Of a stretch of DNA of 64,000 nt, positions 50,187-57,971 are shown piece after piece. The position numbers and the translations under genes were made by a program. The notes beneath the pieces were generated by a model. It was not told the DNA's origin and searched no databases. It saw only the letters and a program-made list of their open reading frames with translations. Within the stretch, counting starts at the first letter, position 1. Every line of letters starts with the position of its first letter. This DNA comes from a virus: the IMG/VR virus record IMGVR_UViG_3300032675_000001, positions 296,684 to 360,683 of that record, one strand, 5' to 3'.

Positions 50187-50211
50187 TTTCATATCCTAAC
50201 ACACTGGGAGT
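50161..50211 (-). promoter_or_regulatory. Perfect 15-bp inverted repeat around the dnaJ-like start
   Basis: Arms at 50161-50175 and 50197-50211 are exact complements, with a 21-bp centre that holds AGGAT's last bases and both candidate ATG codons. A possible promoter overlaps it: TTGACA (50216-50221), 17 bp, TAGGAT (50193-50198). It may work as a DNA operator or, in read-through RNA, as a hairpin. Confidence 0.8.
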
Positions 50212-50225
50212 TGAATGTCAATATA

Positions 50226-51218
50226 TTAGTGGAATCCACCAAGTCCTGAACTGCCCGGTAACCCACTGGCACCCGGCAAGCCGCCACTCATACCTAAGCC
50301 ACCTGACATGCCACTTGTGTTAGCCAATCCAGTTGGAGCAGGAGGTGCTGGCGGAGCGATTCCTACTGGTGCAGGAGTTGCTGTTGAATTAGTAGATACA
50401 CCCTGAATCTTTTCTTGAGTACGACCATATGCTGCAATACCAAGAACGGCACCCATCGCAACGTGGAACAATCCAGCGCCCTGTAAAGTAAGCGGTTGCC
50501 ACTGTACATTTACTGCGCCGTGAAAGATTGCCTGTACGATTGACCAAAGAATAGGAGCAATAACAAAGTCAAATACGCAAACGCCCATATACATCCAGCC
50601 CATAACTGGACGCCACTTTTTGTTGATCCAGTCTTCGTTGGTATTGGCTACTAGAACATCAGCACCTTGTGCAGCATTATTTCCTGCGCTGGTCATGTTC
50701 CCCTGAACGACTACGCCCATGCCCATCTGGCCACCCATTTGACCGCCCATGCCTCCAGACATACCGCCCATGCCCATGCCTCCAGACATACCGCCCATGC
50801 CCATGCCTCCAGACATACCGCCCATGCCCATGCCGCCCATACCACTGCCTTGCGTGACACCGACTCCCACGGACATCCCGCTGCCCATGCTGCTTCCGAA
50901 CCCACTACTAGATGGTGGATTTGTTTGATTGGCCGCTACATTCATTTGTTGCATGTGTTGCAACATATCCGGATCGTTAGTGAGTGATGCAACATGCTCA
51001 TCATTTTTACCAACGATTTGCATGTGCTCATCATTATCTTTTGTTGCTAATGCAGCAGGTTCGGATGATGGCTTAGGTGCGGTGTCTTCATCGTCATCTG
51101 GCTGACCATCATCGTCTCCGTCTGTTTGACTTGGCATCGGAGCACTCTGAGGTGGAACACCCTGAGTTGGGTCAGTTGTACCTGGAATTCCTTGTGTCGC
51201 GTCCTGTGTGTCATCCAT
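50226..51218 (-). CDS. Gly/Met-rich protein with holin-like membrane domain, 330 aa
   Basis: N-terminal 90 residues are acidic and Pro/Gln-rich; residues about 105-165 are a repeat of GGMSGGMGM units; residues about 190-275 hold WRPVMGWMYMGVCVFDFVIAP and LFHVAMGAVLGIAAYGRTQEK, two to three helices resembling 3TM holins of gene-transfer-agent type. A Gly/Ser/Leu tail follows. Could be a holin with a flexible oligomerising region; unproven. Confidence 0.6.
   Translation of the reverse strand: MDDTQDATQGIPGTTDPTQGVPPQSAPMPSQTDGDDDGQPDDDEDTAPKPSSEPAALATKDNDEHMQIVGKNDEHVASLTNDPDMLQHMQQMNVAANQTNPPSSSGFGSSMGSGMSVGVGVTQGSGMGGMGMGGMSGGMGMGGMSGGMGMGGMSGGMGGQMGGQMGMGVVVQGNMTSAGNNAAQGADVLVANTNEDWINKKWRPVMGWMYMGVCVFDFVIAPILWSIVQAIFHGAVNVQWQPLTLQGAGLFHVAMGAVLGIAAYGRTQEKIQGVSTNSTATPAPVGIAPPAPPAPTGLANTSGMSGGLGMSGGLPGASGLPGSSGLGGFH
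50751..50831. repeat. Three tandem copies of a 27-bp unit
   Basis: The unit starts GCCTCCAGACATACCGCCCA on the plus strand and repeats perfectly at 50751, 50778 and 50805, coding nine residues of Gly/Met/Ser each. Further degenerate units flank it. Prone to copy-number change. Confidence 0.9.
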
Positions 51219-51221
51219 AAA

Positions 51222-51764
51222 TTACATTCCTGCCATTGCTTTTAAGTTCTTGATGTATTCATCGTTATTGTGGCCCGCAGTTACCGGTTCAATCCCAGCA
51301 CGTTTGCGAACTTCATTTAATTCTTCGTCAGTTTCATGGGCTTCTTTGTACTCACCGGGATTCAGAATCATTTTACTTCCGATTATTTCAGGGTCTGCAT
51401 CATAACCTTCATTGTCAATCTCAACTGTCCAGTCTTTTAACTTATACCCAGTTAATGTTTGTAAATCAGATAATAGTCTGCAAATTCTTTCAGGTACTTT
51501 CGTTCTGCGTTCCATTTCAACGAATACCAGATATTTTCCCGGCTCGATTTCACCGTCACTAATACTTGCGTCTAATACAAAATCATATCCTCTCTCAAAC
51601 CAAGAGACTAAATCTTGACCGGCAAGTTCCGAATATACTGTAAAAGCAAGAGTTACTATAGCAGCATCGCTTCCCATTTTTGCAGCATATTCATCGACAG
51701 ATACCTTATCACCCATCTGCCCTTCCATGTCCATATAATCTAGGTTTTCGTTAAGAATAGCCAT
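51222..51764 (-). CDS. Conserved-looking T4-like phage protein, 180 aa
   Basis: Mixed alpha/beta protein (YLVFVEMERRTKVPERICRL, GYDADPEIIGSKMILNP). Translation coupled with the genes around it. Its position among virion genes suggests a structural or assembly role; no function known. Confidence 0.65.
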   Translation of the reverse strand: MAILNENLDYMDMEGQMGDKVSVDEYAAKMGSDAAIVTLAFTVYSELAGQDLVSWFERGYDFVLDASISDGEIEPGKYLVFVEMERRTKVPERICRLLSDLQTLTGYKLKDWTVEIDNEGYDADPEIIGSKMILNPGEYKEAHETDEELNEVRKRAGIEPVTAGHNNDEYIKNLKAMAGM

Positions 51765-51766
51765 AG

Positions 51767-52378
51767 TTAACCCTGTGGTGCAGCGGAAGGTGGCATTGCT
51801 GCTTGTTGAGCCATTGGTTGATTTTGGTCTTGCATTGTTTCTGCACCGTGTTCTTGACTGTCCATTTCATCAAGGTCTTCGTTGTATGCATCTTCAATGT
51901 CTGAAAGGTCAATAGTTTGATCAGCAAGATCAATTGATCCTTCTTTGATGTCATTCATGAGTTCAATTGGAATCTTGATTTCAACAAACCAAACTTTGCG
52001 TTTTTTCATTTTTGGATATCTGGTTCCCGGAACAAAATCTTCATAGTCTTGTACTTCTACAGGAACTTCAAGTTCTGACTTTCCAAATGTTACTTTGCAT
52101 CCAATCGCATCCAATCTCAGTGCGCCTCGTGGATCAGGCATCAACTTGTAAGGCCACATGAAAGTACATTTGCAAGAATATCTGCCGACAACTGGACCAT
52201 CTACAAGTTCACCAATGAGCCAATTTTTGTATGCGTACAGGTCTGCTTCGTCCAATACTCGCTCAAAGTCAAGTAAGGTGGACATGGAGCCATCGCTCAT
52301 GTAAACGTTCTTAATCGTATCAACAATGCTTACGAAGTTAACGTCATTAAAGAATTTATCTGCTGGTAAACTAGTCAT
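51767..52378 (-). CDS. Conserved-looking T4-like phage protein, 203 aa
   Basis: Beta-rich core with CKCTFMWPYKLMPDPRGALRL and KVWFVEIKIPIELM; an acidic linker and a Gln/Pro/Ala tail end it. The start is only four bases after a late promoter. Probably virion-associated, function unknown. Confidence 0.65.
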   Translation of the reverse strand: MTSLPADKFFNDVNFVSIVDTIKNVYMSDGSMSTLLDFERVLDEADLYAYKNWLIGELVDGPVVGRYSCKCTFMWPYKLMPDPRGALRLDAIGCKVTFGKSELEVPVEVQDYEDFVPGTRYPKMKKRKVWFVEIKIPIELMNDIKEGSIDLADQTIDLSDIEDAYNEDLDEMDSQEHGAETMQDQNQPMAQQAAMPPSAAPQG

Positions 52379-52382
52379 ACGA

Positions 52383-52391
52383 GTATTTATC
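52383..52391 (-). promoter_or_regulatory. Late promoter abutting the 203-aa gene
   Basis: GATAAATAC with only TCGT between it and the ATG. No ribosome site present. Confidence 0.65.
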
Positions 52392-52404
52392 TTTTTAGGA
52401 CTAT

Positions 52405-52450
52405 TGCAAGGAATTCGGTAGAATTCTTGCAGCGTAGATTAGTATTTATC
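52405..52450 (-). promoter_or_regulatory. Second late promoter and hairpin upstream of the 203-aa gene
   Basis: GATAAATAC at 52442-52450 is followed by an 11-bp hairpin with one bulged base (arms 52421-52431 and 52405-52416), then the promoter next to the gene. A longer leader from this promoter would fold before the start codon. Confidence 0.55.
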
Positions 52451-52479
52451 CCGTGAAACTATTTTACTGTTGCTGATAG

Positions 52480-52508
52480 TTTACACATTCTGAATATCTA
52501 AGTATCTA
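52480..52508 (+). promoter_or_regulatory. Promoter for phoH
   Basis: TTTACA (52480-52485), 17 bp, TATCTA (52503-52508) on the plus strand. Confidence 0.55.
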
Positions 52509-52559
52509 TGAGAGCAAGTTGTGCTTCTCAATAACGGTGTATCAGATTAGGAGAATCAT

Positions 52560-53339
52560 GTGACCAAACGCAAAACAAGCGCACTTAGACAGAAAGACAC
52601 CCGTTCTGGAAGAAGATATCAAGATAACGAAAGTAAGGCACATTACATGAAGGAATCAAAGACTATCGACTTCACCCAAGCCCAACCCAAAAGACAAACG
52701 AAACCAGTAGAGTTAGTGCCTCAGAGCATAAATCAGGAAAAATATATTATAGCATTGACAGACCCTGAAACAGACATCGTAGTGGTTAGTGGACCAGCGG
52801 GTACCGGCAAAACATACCTCGCTATGTTAGCAGCTATCAAAGCAATGAGACAAGGAGACTGTGATAAGATATTACTTACAAGACCAGCAGTTGCAGTTGA
52901 TGATGAAAGGCATGGGTTTCTACCCGGCGATTTGAATCAAAAAATGGAACCGTGGGTTAGACCTCTATTTGACGTATTAAGAGAGTTCTATAACACAAAA
53001 GAACTTGAATATATGGTTGAAGAACAAATTATCGAAATCGCTCCGCTCGCATTTTGCCGTGGACGTAACTTCAAGCACAGTTGGATCATTTTAGATGAAG
53101 CACAGAATGCTACACCTAGCCAGATGAAAATGCTAATGACTAGAATTGGTGAGGGCAGTAAGATAGTCATTACTGGAGATGTAGAACAGACTGATCGTAG
53201 AACACCTGAAAACGGCTTGTTAGACCTCACGCACAAGATTCAAAAGTACAATGTGCCCGGAATGAAGGCTTGTCAATTTGATACTAAAGATATTAGAAGA
53301 CATGAAATCATTGAACACATTTTGAATATGTATTCATAA
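52560..53339 (+). CDS. phoH: PhoH-family ATPase, 259 aa
   Basis: P-loop VVVSGPAGTGKTYLA (about residue 78) and Walker B WIILDEAQNA (about 178), with KILLTRPAV between. PhoH is frequent in aquatic phages; its role there is uncertain (RNA or phosphate-stress related). GTG start after AGGAGAATCAT; the ATG one base before would run straight into TGA. One of two genes on the plus strand. Confidence 0.9.
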   Translation: MTKRKTSALRQKDTRSGRRYQDNESKAHYMKESKTIDFTQAQPKRQTKPVELVPQSINQEKYIIALTDPETDIVVVSGPAGTGKTYLAMLAAIKAMRQGDCDKILLTRPAVAVDDERHGFLPGDLNQKMEPWVRPLFDVLREFYNTKELEYMVEEQIIEIAPLAFCRGRNFKHSWIILDEAQNATPSQMKMLMTRIGEGSKIVITGDVEQTDRRTPENGLLDLTHKIQKYNVPGMKACQFDTKDIRRHEIIEHILNMYS

Positions 53340-53343
53340 AGTT

Positions 53344-53363
53344 AACGGGGCGAAAGCCCCGTT
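53344..53363. terminator. Bidirectional terminator between convergent genes
   Basis: AACGGGGC-GAAA-GCCCCGTT, an 8-bp perfect stem with a GAAA tetraloop, placed between phoH (plus) and the 93-aa gene (minus). Confidence 0.8.
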
Positions 53364-53368
53364 AATAA

Positions 53369-53650
53369 TTACTTTCTGCCCTTTTTCTGTTCAGCCATAG
53401 TAATCGGTGCTTCCCGATCAAGTTGCCCAATCAGATTAGGATAAATTTTCAAATAATATTCACGCAGCTTTGCAAAGTCAGCGTCATGTTCCTTGCCTTC
53501 AATCACTGACTTGACAATAGTTTTCGTACCAAAGTCAACAATGACATTGGCATTCTCTTTGTCACGAGGAGTGACGTTTTTGGAGACAGAAACGATTTCA
53601 TCAATTCTGCCATTTGTCTTTCTTAAGAAACTTACTAAAAGATATCGCAT
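53369..53650 (-). CDS. Conserved-looking T4-type phage protein, 93 aa
   Basis: ATG 53650 after GGAGGAACATTA. Sequence MRYLLVSFLRKTNGRIDE, then VIVDFGTKTIVKSVI and DFAKLREYYLKIYPNLI, resembles a small T4-like protein near the clamp-loader genes. Function unknown. Confidence 0.65.
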   Translation of the reverse strand: MRYLLVSFLRKTNGRIDEIVSVSKNVTPRDKENANVIVDFGTKTIVKSVIEGKEHDADFAKLREYYLKIYPNLIGQLDREAPITMAEQKKGRK

Positions 53651-53928
53651 TAATGTTCCTCCCAACAGTTTTTTTCATAGTCCCAGTGACGCTTATCGTA
53701 AAAATTGATCATGAAAAAATGCCTAAACAGTTCAATTTCAAACATCAATCCTGCATGATCACGTCCATATGGTGAAAAGTCTAGTGACAAACCGATTAAA
53801 CTATTTCCACCTTGACTCATTTGGACTTCTAGATTCTTGTTCTTACTTAGCTTCCATGTCTTTTCAATATAATCTTTTTGTTTGATTTCTTTGAAAGGCC
53901 AGCTAAGATTGAACCCTAAACGGATCAT
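53650..53928 (-). CDS. Hypothetical phage protein, 92 aa
   Basis: Aromatic, beta-rich protein (GLMFEIELFRHFFMINFYDKRHWDYEKNCW) with an end that overlaps the next start. No family named. Confidence 0.6.
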   Translation of the reverse strand: MIRLGFNLSWPFKEIKQKDYIEKTWKLSKNKNLEVQMSQGGNSLIGLSLDFSPYGRDHAGLMFEIELFRHFFMINFYDKRHWDYEKNCWEEH

Positions 53929-53940
53929 GCTGTTAATACC

Positions 53941-54870
53941 TCATATAGTAGTTAATTCGCAAAGTGTTGCTGCCATACTGATTTCGGGAATACCAACGAG
54001 CGGCAGATTTGCTAGCCCATTACGAATAGTAATGATAGCAGCATCCTTTTTCTCGGTAGTGTTGCCCCATAGATCAAGATTGTCATACATCCATCGGTAA
54101 CAGTCTTCAATACGAGTAGGATACAGTGAAATGTATTGCAACAACTGCTGGCGACCTTCAAGAATCTTCCCAGACTTAAAAAGTTCTGTAGCAGCAACAA
54201 GAAGTTCATCTTCTCCACTACCGGTTGACTGCGGTTTGTTCAGTGTTCCACTCGTGGAGTTCTGTTGCAACTGATTAAGACACTTGCGTAGATCAGGATA
54301 TGAACTACGCACATATGTATCAAGATCATCCAAATCAAACTCAATCCCCTCATTGAGCAACACAGTGGCTGCACGAGTGGTGAAGTCAGTCATGTCTGGT
54401 TTAGCAATATGAAACTTGTAGCAGCGGCTTTCACGCAATGCCGCAATGATCTTATGCTCATAGTTGCAAGTAAGAATATAACGCACCGTGTCAGCATATG
54501 CTTCCATATCATTACGAAGTGCCGCCTGTGATGCCTGTGTCAAGTAGTCTGCTTCGTCTAGCAAAACTACCTTGAACTTACCGAATGGCATAGTCTGCAC
54601 GAAGCCATTGATCTTGTCGCGTAGGAAATCAATGCCGTTTTCTCTGGAAGCATTGATTTCAAGAACATCATATTCTTCTACGTCAAGTGCCTTAATAAGG
54701 ACTTTAGCGAGTGTAGTTTTGCCAGTGCCGGGATCACCAGATAGAAGCAGGTGTGGAATAGTTCCTTCTTGAATCCAATGTTCTACTTGCTTCTTCTGAT
54801 TCTCATTAACAAATACATATTCATCAATAGATACAGGTCTATACTTCTCAACCCAAAGTTGATTTTTCAT
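53941..54870 (-). CDS. 44: Clamp-loader ATPase subunit (gp44)
   Basis: RFC-type AAA: WVEKYRPVSIDEYV (box II) at the start, P-loop SGDPGTGKTTLAK (about 45), Walker B VLLDEADYLT (about 103) and the arginine-finger motif ESRCYKFHI (about 148). A helical collar domain follows. 309 aa against about 319 in T4. Loads the gp45 clamp. The small subunit gp62 is not recognised in the window. Confidence 0.92.
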   Translation of the reverse strand: MKNQLWVEKYRPVSIDEYVFVNENQKKQVEHWIQEGTIPHLLLSGDPGTGKTTLAKVLIKALDVEEYDVLEINASRENGIDFLRDKINGFVQTMPFGKFKVVLLDEADYLTQASQAALRNDMEAYADTVRYILTCNYEHKIIAALRESRCYKFHIAKPDMTDFTTRAATVLLNEGIEFDLDDLDTYVRSSYPDLRKCLNQLQQNSTSGTLNKPQSTGSGEDELLVAATELFKSGKILEGRQQLLQYISLYPTRIEDCYRWMYDNLDLWGNTTEKKDAAIITIRNGLANLPLVGIPEISMAATLCELTTI

Positions 54871-54897
54871 ATTTCACTTTCATTTGTTTGAGATTGT

Positions 54898-54926
54898 ATT
54901 CTATATGATTTTGGGGAAAATGTCAA
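54898..54926 (-). promoter_or_regulatory. Sigma70-type early promoter for gp44
   Basis: TTGACA (54921-54926), 17 bp, TAGAAT (54898-54903). Confidence 0.8.
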
Positions 54927-54993
54927 GAGTTTTGGGAAGTGGGGGCAGTTGCATAGCACTCCGCCAAAATGTTTATCCACTCCCCAAAAACCT

Positions 54994-55368
54994 TTAATAA
55001 TCTACACCTGTCATAGTGTAGTCTTCAACTTTTTCTTTACTTATTAACAAAATATCATTAGGGTCTACTTTACGGATGACTTTCTCGCCGTCTTCGTCTT
55101 CAATGGTTTGACCACGTGACCAGCGACCGTGTGCTATCATAATATAATCGCCTACTTCTATATCTTCTTTTGATTTAGGTCCTACTGCATATACCTGTGC
55201 CCAACGGGGACGGATACCTGCACTTTTCATATCGTCATCTAGCAAAATGAGTCCACCCCGACTTAGACGTTCTCTGAACTCCATTCCATGAACTAGGATA
55301 TGATCTCCTAATGCACGGAACTCACTTTTTTTAAATACTGATTTAGTTAAGTTACGTTTTTCAGCCAT
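54994..55368 (-). CDS. GroES-type co-chaperonin (gp31 role), 124 aa
   Basis: The GroES beta-barrel begins with FRALGDHILVHG (about 17-28); the mobile loop is RERLSRGGLILLDDD, where GGLIL would contact GroEL; then WAQVYAVGPKSKEDIEVGDYIMI and NDILLI at the end. T4 gp31 supplies the same role for folding the capsid protein. Somewhat longer than bacterial GroES (about 97). Confidence 0.82.
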   Translation of the reverse strand: MAEKRNLTKSVFKKSEFRALGDHILVHGMEFRERLSRGGLILLDDDMKSAGIRPRWAQVYAVGPKSKEDIEVGDYIMIAHGRWSRGQTIEDEDGEKVIRKVDPNDILLISKEKVEDYTMTGVDY

Positions 55369-55370
55369 TG

Positions 55371-55724
55371 TTATTTAGACTTTTTACTCGTAGTTGTGGC
55401 AGTTTGTTGCGCCTTGATTTGCTCAACTTCCGCCGAATCATCGTCATCAAAGCCAAGATCATCTGCAGTGAATTCTTCTTCCATCTGATCGGCAGCAGCA
55501 GGAGTTGCATTTTTTGCAACGTTATTGACTGCACGATTTGAAACAGTCTTCTGATATGCCTGTGATGCTCTTTGAGTTACGGGAACAATAATTTTTCCTT
55601 TTGCGTCAATCTGATCGCCTCTAGCGTTAACGCTCATGTTGCCCACTGCACGAGTGCGCTCATTTCTTGCTGCCAATGCAGCCATATCTAAGCTTTTTCC
55701 TTGTGCTGTTCTATATGATGCCAT
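55371..55724 (-). CDS. Conserved-looking late T4-like protein, 117 aa
   Basis: ATG after AAAGGAGATTTACA behind a late promoter. N-terminus YRTAQGKSLDMAALAARNERT and a NARGDQIDAKGKIIVP segment are typical of a small virion-region protein in aquatic T4-like phages. The tail is acidic then basic. Function unknown. Confidence 0.65.
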   Translation of the reverse strand: MASYRTAQGKSLDMAALAARNERTRAVGNMSVNARGDQIDAKGKIIVPVTQRASQAYQKTVSNRAVNNVAKNATPAAADQMEEEFTADDLGFDDDDSAEVEQIKAQQTATTTSKKSK

Positions 55725-55743
55725 TGTAAATCTCCTTTACCTT

Positions 55744-55752
55744 GTATTTATG
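55744..55752 (-). promoter_or_regulatory. Late promoter
   Basis: CATAAATAC with an AAGGAG-type ribosome site and 19-base leader before the 117-aa gene. Confidence 0.7.
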
Positions 55753-55765
55753 TTTTTGAAATTTG

Positions 55766-56272
55766 TTACTTCAAAAACTCATGTATGGAGAGGTCATAAT
55801 AGAGTGAGTTTATTTTGTGTATCCCGATTAGATATAGCACAAAACTACTGACACTGGAACCACGACCAACGCCCCATACGATGTTGTGCTTACGCATAGT
55901 GTCAACGAGATATTTAAGATACCTTAGGAGCATGAACATGTCGCGTTCTTGATAGAGCAAAAGTTCTTCCCCTGCTCTTTGTAATTCTGCTTCATCTGCA
56001 CATTGATCTAATACGAATTTTGCGATATCAAAGTCACGATATTCGTCAGGAATAAACCATCTGTTTCTTAGTTCTTCGTCAAACTCTTTAACAGTTTGTG
56101 AGCTTGGTTCATATTGTATTAGATGGGGAATTTTCTGCAAGTCTAGACCGACATCAAACTTAATCTGCTCTGCAACGAGAACATTCTTAAGTTCAATGTC
56201 GGGGTTGGTTAGATATAGATCACATAGGTCTTGCTCTGTGTATATCTGTTGACCAAACTTATCTGTAAGCAT
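55766..56272 (-). CDS. DnaE-palm-like fragment protein, 168 aa
   Basis: The C-terminal stretch IVWGVGRGSSVSSFVLYLIGIHKIN, then YYDLSIHEFL (about residues 130-166), matches the GRGSS palm region of bacterial DNA polymerase III alpha. No active-site aspartates follow because the protein ends there. The N-terminal part is helical and acidic. It is in frame and intact, and I recall similar short proteins in T4-like phages. It may bind DNA or act as a decoy; polymerisation is not possible from what is present. Confidence 0.7.
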   Translation of the reverse strand: MLTDKFGQQIYTEQDLCDLYLTNPDIELKNVLVAEQIKFDVGLDLQKIPHLIQYEPSSQTVKEFDEELRNRWFIPDEYRDFDIAKFVLDQCADEAELQRAGEELLLYQERDMFMLLRYLKYLVDTMRKHNIVWGVGRGSSVSSFVLYLIGIHKINSLYYDLSIHEFLK

Positions 56273-56274
56273 TC

Positions 56275-56556
56275 TTATACTATAACACGCTCTTCGTGAA
56301 TTGTCAAGCCATAAGCTTTTGCAATATGCATATGGTATTCAACTGCCTCTTCCCAATTGCGGTGACGAGCGATAACTTCGCTGTCTTCTTTGGTAAACAG
56401 ACAGCTTTCAAAATTATAATCTACAGGATGGTACAGCGTCCCATCAAGACACGACAGTTCCACAGTAGATAACCATTTCTGACTATCACGAAGGATATCA
56501 AACAGATCATCATTTTTACTGACGATTTGCCGCCTCTGTTGGATTTGGTAGGTCAT
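56275..56556 (-). CDS. Hypothetical phage protein, 93 aa
   Basis: Contains NWEEAVEYHMHIAKAYG, a helical segment, and a Cys pair near the middle. ATGA-coupled to the gene above. Not recognised. Confidence 0.6.
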   Translation of the reverse strand: MTYQIQQRRQIVSKNDDLFDILRDSQKWLSTVELSCLDGTLYHPVDYNFESCLFTKEDSEVIARHRNWEEAVEYHMHIAKAYGLTIHEERVIV

Positions 56557-56954
56557 GACACTTCTTTCATTCGTTCTTTAGTGGTTACCCAGAACACGAG
56601 TTCATCAACTCGTGTGCCATTGACCCACCATTCTTTGATGCCATCTTCCCGCTCAATAGCAGGACCATCTTCCCGATGCCGTTTGCCATTCAGATACCAG
56701 TAATTGTCGCCGTTTTCATATTCAACAGCAGGGCCATCCTCGCGATGGAGATGTCCATTCAGATACCACCAATTGGTGCCATCTATCATTACAATAGCAG
56801 GGCCATCCTCGCGGTGAAGTTTGTCATTCAGATACCAGTAATTGTCGCCGTTTTCATATTCAACAGCAGGGCCATCCTCGCGATGGAGATGTCCATTCAG
56901 ATACCACTTCTTGATCCCATGTTTTATTATTTTCATTGTGGGTTGTTCAGACAT
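56553..56954 (-). CDS. MORN/YwqK-like repeat protein, 133 aa
   Basis: Five repeats of the type WYLNG-x-LHREDGPAV with acidic and Asn-Gly turns (ENGDNYWYLNG), each about 23 residues. These resemble antitoxin YwqK/MORN-type beta repeats; in phages they occur in proteins of unknown role. ATG 56954 overlaps the stop above (TGATG). The repeats are nearly identical in DNA. Confidence 0.7.
   Translation of the reverse strand: MSEQPTMKIIKHGIKKWYLNGHLHREDGPAVEYENGDNYWYLNDKLHREDGPAIVMIDGTNWWYLNGHLHREDGPAVEYENGDNYWYLNGKRHREDGPAIEREDGIKEWWVNGTRVDELVFWVTTKERMKEVS
56685..56905. repeat. Tandem DNA repeats coding the LHREDGPAV units
   Basis: A segment of about 75 bp (starting near 56690) recurs near 56828 with very few differences, and shorter units recur between. 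This argues for recent in-gene duplication. Confidence 0.75.
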
Positions 56955-57352
56955 CACGCCACCTCCACAAGATAAGCCTTGATAGAGCCATACTTGAGGC
57001 CCAGTTCATGTTCGAGGATTTCCCAACCATAGAACTTGAGTTCGTCGGTGGTGATACCTTCTGCATCAGCGATGATGTAGATGGCATCTTCGGTGGTGGT
57101 CTGAATCACGATATCACGAACTTCAAACACGCGGGCAAGGAAGCGATTCCAGTTCTTCTCTTTCTGCACGATTTCTTCTTCAATGATCTGATCAAGGCGA
57201 ACAGAAAGGCTCTGCACCTCAGCGTCAAACTCTTCCACCGACGCAAACGTGTGACCACGAGGACGAAAGCCGTATACGTCCTTGTAGAGGTCCGAATAGA
57301 TAGAACCGTCATGCGAGTTGGTCAGGCGATCAATGTCAGAGAGAGTAAGCAT
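56954..57352 (-). CDS. Conserved-looking early phage protein, 132 aa
   Basis: ATG 57352 with AAGGAGATTTGAA. Sequence IYSDLYKDVYGFRPRGHTF near residue 20 is a motif I associate with many phage early proteins of unknown function. Strong early promoter upstream. Confidence 0.7.
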   Translation of the reverse strand: MLTLSDIDRLTNSHDGSIYSDLYKDVYGFRPRGHTFASVEEFDAEVQSLSVRLDQIIEEEIVQKEKNWNRFLARVFEVRDIVIQTTTEDAIYIIADAEGITTDELKFYGWEILEHELGLKYGSIKAYLVEVA

Positions 57353-57381
57353 TTCAAATCTCCTTGTGTTCCGATGAATCA

Positions 57382-57410
57382 CGTATAATCGGGAGAAATG
57401 CGTCTGTCAA
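57382..57410 (-). promoter_or_regulatory. Sigma70-type early promoter
   Basis: TTGACA (57405-57410), 17 bp, TATACG (57382-57387). Confidence 0.75.
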
Positions 57411-57419
57411 CAGCTATTT

Positions 57420-57971
57420 TTATTTTTTTGATTGCCACTGCAAATTTATATCAGACCATTTTACGTCACTGAAAAGCTTCACAACATTGTCGTTCTTGGG
57501 ACATTTCTTGTCATTGTCGCTTAAACAAATATTTGCACGGTTCCACCAATTTTTTCCATTAAACGTGCTTTCCGCGATTTCTGACACAATGCTGTATCTC
57601 ACACCTTCACTAAGTGATGAACCAAAAACCATGTCAGTGATCTTCATACGACCTTCCATGATGGCGTTTAGTTTTTGAAGCAGAATCATTCCTATGATCT
57701 GATCATATGGTTCTTCTGGAAGTTCACAAACTCTGATATTTGCAGACTTATATAGGTTGATCTGATCGGTAAGTTTGGAATCAACGAATACAGAACTCTG
57801 AATTACCTGATTAACATAATATATTAACCTCTCCATCGCTATGCTTTGTTCATAGGCGGATTCGGTTTCTATCAGTATGCTTAGCATCATGTCATACGTA
57901 TTGATGTGAAATTCATTCTCAAAGTGTATACCACACTGAAAATAGAAATCTTTCTCAATTCTTGTGTTCAT
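57420..57971 (-). CDS. Hypothetical T4-like phage protein, 183 aa
   Basis: Helical first half (MMLSILIETESAYEQSIAMERLIYYV), then FGSSLSEGVRYSIVSEIAE, and a Lys-rich end. It overlaps the start region with the next gene. Possibly an assembly factor in the tail region; unknown. Confidence 0.65.
   Translation of the reverse strand: MNTRIEKDFYFQCGIHFENEFHINTYDMMLSILIETESAYEQSIAMERLIYYVNQVIQSSVFVDSKLTDQINLYKSANIRVCELPEEPYDQIIGMILLQKLNAIMEGRMKITDMVFGSSLSEGVRYSIVSEIAESTFNGKNWWNRANICLSDNDKKCPKNDNVVKLFSDVKWSDINLQWQSKK

Noticed and set aside
50751-50831. CRISPR-like array
   Set aside because: Units are contiguous without spacers and keep an open frame, so it is a coding tandem repeat.
50667-50987. Plus-strand His/Ala/Thr repeat frame that looks like a repeat protein
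   Set aside because: It is the reverse reading of the 27-bp repeats in the Gly/Met-rich gene.
55766-56272. Pseudogene of a DNA polymerase III alpha subunit
   Set aside because: The frame is intact, starts and stops cleanly between coupled genes and no remnants of other DnaE parts are seen around it.
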